From Actinomycetota bacterium (GTDB taxonomy: Bacteria > Actinomycetota > Acidimicrobiia > IMCC26256 > PALSA-610): a stretch of 44,396 nt of DNA. The DNA lies in NCBI GenBank assembly GCA_005773635.1, contig SXHN01000010.1, positions 1 through 44,396 on the forward strand. Direction: 5' to 3'. The notes under the pieces are model-generated. The model worked only from the letters and a program-made list of their open reading frames with translations. It had not been told where the DNA came from and ran no database searches. Positions 41,993-44,396 of the stretch are shown in pieces; the stretch's first letter is position 1; every line of letters begins with the position of its first letter. The translations under genes and the position numbers were made by a program.

Positions 41993-43158
41993 CGGGAGTA
42001 GCGCTGCGCTTGTGCACAAAGAACCTTCAACGTGTCACGAGCAGCAGCAGCCCACGTAAACTGGCGCGAATGTTCAAGCGCTCCCGACGTGAGCCGTTGT
42101 CGTAATGTCGAATCGCCGAGTACCTGCGTGAGCGCGGCCGCGATTTCTGGAGCCTTGACGAGAAGACCACTCGTGCCATCGGCAACCGCATCGCGATGCC
42201 CGGCAATATCGGTTGCGACCGAGGGTGTACCGCACGCCGCGGCTTCGGTCACCGTCATCCCCCATCCCTCATGAGCCGATGCGCTAGCGAGCACCCAGGC
42301 TCGGCGGTACCAGTCAATCTTTTCAGACTCGCTTACGAATCCGACGAGCTTGATGTACGACGTCGCACCCGCAGCCTCAATCTGTTGTTCAAGTGCACCT
42401 CGCTCGTAGCCCTCGCCAACGATTACCAGTTCCGCGTCGGCAACAGTCGCGCGTACGTTGACGATTGCCTCAACCAACAAGTGAAACTGCTTGACTGCAA
42501 CAAGGCGGCCACACGCGACAACGAGCGGCACAGTCGATTTTGTTCCTCCAGGCGAATAGGCGGCACTAATCCCAACTGGTACGACCGACACGGACTTTTC
42601 CCGAAACCCCAGCTTGGACACGAGTTGCTGTTTCGAACTTTGTGACAGCGTCACGATGGGCGTGCGCGTGAGCTTGTATGCAGGCGGCGCGTATTTGAAC
42701 TCAATATTGCGCCCTAATTTCGCAAGTCGCGGCGGAAGTGACATTTCCCACATTGTGTCGTGAACGTGGTGGAGCCAAGCCATTTTCGGCCCTCGGCTCC
42801 ACACCGGAGACAAAAAGGGCATGCCATTCCAGATCTCCACAAGCGCGTCGCGCGCCCCATGCCAACCCACCATTTCTGAAAACGCGGCGCGAGGAAACAC
42901 CATGTAGCGCCCCGCTTTACGTATGACCCGATAGCCGTCGCGCCATTCAACTTGGCTCGTGCCGGGCGCGAACGATGTGCGCATGTTGATGTCGAGGTCG
43001 GCTTCCGCCCAGAGCCGCAAGATTTCATGGGCATGGAGTTCAGAGCCGCCCGCTTCTGGGTCGTCGAGGTCTCGCCATGCCAGTACGTGGATCCGCTTGA
43101 TACCAGCGGATGCCGCAAGGGAGCGCAACTCTTCGATTGCGCGTCGGTCGTCGGCCAC
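41989..43158 (-). CDS. glycosyltransferase family 4 protein
   Basis: The 389-residue GT-B retaining glycosyltransferase has an N-terminal acceptor-side domain (IHVLAWRDLDDPEAGGSELHAHEI, about 22-45), the hinge VVPVGIS, and a C-terminal donor domain with VVACGRLVAVKQFHLLVEA, ELVIVGEGYERG and the E-x7-E motif EGWGMTVTE (about 310-318). It has no signal peptide, so it acts on the cytoplasmic side, probably building the glycan that the neighbouring GT-C enzyme extends outside. The start is GTG without a strong ribosome site. It is divergent from the methyltransferase gene across a 64-bp gap. Confidence 0.92.
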   Translation of the reverse strand: MADDRRAIEELRSLAASAGIKRIHVLAWRDLDDPEAGGSELHAHEILRLWAEADLDINMRTSFAPGTSQVEWRDGYRVIRKAGRYMVFPRAAFSEMVGWHGARDALVEIWNGMPFLSPVWSRGPKMAWLHHVHDTMWEMSLPPRLAKLGRNIEFKYAPPAYKLTRTPIVTLSQSSKQQLVSKLGFREKSVSVVPVGISAAYSPGGTKSTVPLVVACGRLVAVKQFHLLVEAIVNVRATVADAELVIVGEGYERGALEQQIEAAGATSYIKLVGFVSESEKIDWYRRAWVLASASAHEGWGMTVTEAAACGTPSVATDIAGHRDAVADGTSGLLVKAPEIAAALTQVLGDSTLRQRLTSGALEHSRQFTWAAAARDTLKVLCAQAQRYSR

Positions 43159-43222
43159 GGCGGGCGAGTGTATCGGAGCAGCAGGTCAAAAGATACCGTT
43201 CGCTGCCGCTACGCTGCCCCGA

Positions 43223-44020
43223 ATGAAACTCACCGGAGAACGACCAATTGAAGGGTCGACACCAGACTCCTTGCTGGCTTTACACGAGGCGGGATACCGC
43301 GAGGTTGCGGCGCGACTCGGCAACGGTGTTGTACTCGACGTTGGCAGCGGTCTCGGTGACGCAACTTCGATGATGGCGGCAACCGAACGCTTCGTTGTAG
43401 GCATCGACTACGACCCACCGACAGCGATCAGTGCACAACGTCAACATGGCGGCCCGAACCACATGGGATTCGCTTCTATGGACGGAGGAAAAATCGCGCT
43501 GAAGGATCGCAGCATCCAGTACGTGTGTTCCTCACACGTGATCGAGCACTTCACGCAGCCAGAAACTCATGTCGCCGAACTCGCTCGGGTTGTAGCCGAA
43601 GACGGCACCGTTTTCGTGCTCTGTCCCAATGCTCCTGCCGATTTTGAAAATCCATTTCATGTCTACGACTTCGAACCGCCACAACTGGAATCGCTGCTTC
43701 GCCTATTTTTCGACGAAGTTCAAATCCTTGGCCTCGAAGGCGACGAAGCGGTGCAGGAAGATTTTGCGAAGCGCCGAGCATCCGGCGAAAAACTGCTCAA
43801 ACTCGATGTCTTCAAATTGCGCAAGCGTCTTCCGCACAAGACCTACGTGTGGGCATACGAACGGGTTCTTCCTATCGTCTACAAGTTTCTCGGCTCCGAC
43901 ACCACAGGCATCGGCTCAGGCATCGACCACACTCACCTGTTCATTACTGAATCCGTCAATCGCACTACACCAGTGCTGTTCGCTATTGCGCGGCAACCAC
44001 GCGCAAAGCTTGCTTCATAG
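43223..44020 (+). CDS. class I SAM-dependent methyltransferase
   Basis: The 265-residue protein has the SAM-binding motif VVLDVGSGLGDATSM (about 36-50), the acidic end of beta 2 in FVVGIDYDPPT and motif post I/IV in SSHVIEHFTQPETHVAELARVV (about 98-119), with LCPNAPADF. Methyltransferases of this pattern in envelope clusters often modify sugars or polyprenyl-linked glycans; the target here is unknown. The ATG at 43223 gives the family N terminus (MKLTGERPIEGST); upstream in-frame sequence overlaps the GT4 gene on the other strand. Confidence 0.88.
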   Translation: MKLTGERPIEGSTPDSLLALHEAGYREVAARLGNGVVLDVGSGLGDATSMMAATERFVVGIDYDPPTAISAQRQHGGPNHMGFASMDGGKIALKDRSIQYVCSSHVIEHFTQPETHVAELARVVAEDGTVFVLCPNAPADFENPFHVYDFEPPQLESLLRLFFDEVQILGLEGDEAVQEDFAKRRASGEKLLKLDVFKLRKRLPHKTYVWAYERVLPIVYKFLGSDTTGIGSGIDHTHLFITESVNRTTPVLFAIARQPRAKLAS

Positions 44021-44040
44021 GAGCTGTCCGTATGCGCGCG

Positions 44041-44396
44041 TTGGTGTGTATCCCCACGTATAAAGAAATCGAAAACATCGAGGAAGTGCTGCGCCGGACT
44101 CGCCTCGCCGCTCCCGACGCCGACATCTTGGTTCTCGATGACAATAGTGGCGACGGAACGGCCGAACTCGCCGAAAAGCTCGGAGAGGAACTCGGCCAAA
44201 TCGAAGTATTGCGTCGCCCGGGTAAGGCTGGCCTCGGGGCTGCGTACCGAGCCGGTTTCGCGGTTGGCCGACAGCGAGGCTACGAGATCTTGTGCGAAAT
44301 GGACGCCGACCTCTCCCACCAACCCGAGTCGCTTCCCGAACTCATCCGACGGGTCCGCGAAGGCGCCGACCTTGCAATTGGCTCACGCTACGTACC
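44041..44396 (+). CDS. polyprenol monophosphomannose synthase-like GT2 (3' cut by window end)
   Basis: The first 118 codons of a GT2 enzyme related to Dpm1/Ppm1 are present: VCIPTYKEIENIEEVL, ILVLDDNSGDGTAELAEKL, RRPGKAGLGAAYRAGF, CEMDADLSHQPESLPEL and GSRYV. Such enzymes transfer mannose from GDP-mannose to polyprenyl phosphate, supplying GT-C enzymes outside, which suits the AftD-like neighbour. The in-frame start is only TTG 44041 or GTG 44044, 15-18 bp from an AGGAG at 44021-44025. An ATG at 44034, at ideal spacing, is out of frame. Insertion of one CG into the GCGCG run would restore the usual MRALV start, so a 2-base deletion or assembly error is possible. Confidence 0.85.
   Translation, partial: MVCIPTYKEIENIEEVLRRTRLAAPDADILVLDDNSGDGTAELAEKLGEELGQIEVLRRPGKAGLGAAYRAGFAVGRQRGYEILCEMDADLSHQPESLPELIRRVREGADLAIGSRYV

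Overview
The window looks like chromosome of a free-living high-GC actinobacterium, most likely class Acidimicrobiia (Ilumatobacter-like or freshwater relatives). This is inferred from gene content: two F420-type luciferase-like oxidoreductases, a DUF3105 lipoprotein, an AbiEi/DUF559 protein, fused Liv transporter genes, several ECF sigma factors, an AftD-type GT-C glycosyltransferase and a Dpm1-like GT2. Genes are densely packed, often with 4-8 bp overlaps. No phage, transposase or CRISPR was seen.

Layout. 1-3 kb: 5' part of a tRNA (minus), a luciferase-like oxidoreductase, an alpha/beta hydrolase and a second oxidoreductase. 2.8-6.1 kb: minus-strand run perR-like fur, rubrerythrin, HdrD/GlpC-like Fe-S protein, DUF3501, dut, which reads as a peroxide/redox operon. 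6.2-10.8 kb: a membrane-tethered ECF sigma factor fused to an Ig-like and surface-type ectodomain, preceded by a protein with two degenerate GGDEF-like domains, then a DUF3105 lipoprotein. 10.8-20.4 kb: acyl-CoA dehydrogenase, a complete oligopeptide ABC operon (A-B-C-D-F, minus), thiolase and enoyl-CoA hydratase. 20.4-21.7 kb: DUF559 protein and a structured repeat family. 21.7-30.1 kb: 2-hydroxyacid dehydrogenase plus class II aldolase, then a branched-chain-type ABC importer built as two giant fusions (MFS-LivF and LivH-LivM-LivG) with a convergent LivK lipoprotein. 30.2-33.4 kb: ABC-F protein, ElaA acetyltransferase and a thioredoxin-fold gene interrupted by an in-frame UGA. 33.4-37.5 kb: ECF sigma/DUF4349 pair, a metallo-beta-lactamase-fold pseudoenzyme and an amidase. 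37.5-44.4 kb: envelope glycan genes (AftD-like GT-C, GT4, methyltransferase, GT2 cut by the window end).

The strongest new observation is the candidate selenoprotein at 32366-33418. The UGA falls exactly at the first redox position of a W-x-G-C motif, the frame continues for 217 codons, and a perfect 6-bp hairpin with a G-containing loop lies 14 nt after the UGA, as expected for a bacterial SECIS. The second is a roughly 50-bp repeat present in five copies (three in a 73-bp-period tandem, one inside the 3' end of a coding gene). Its flanks are conserved, while the central hairpin changes sequence and keeps its pairing. Other points of note are the sigma-ectodomain fusion with its degenerate GGDEF neighbour, the MFS-LivF fusion, and a LivG domain lacking the Walker A lysine.
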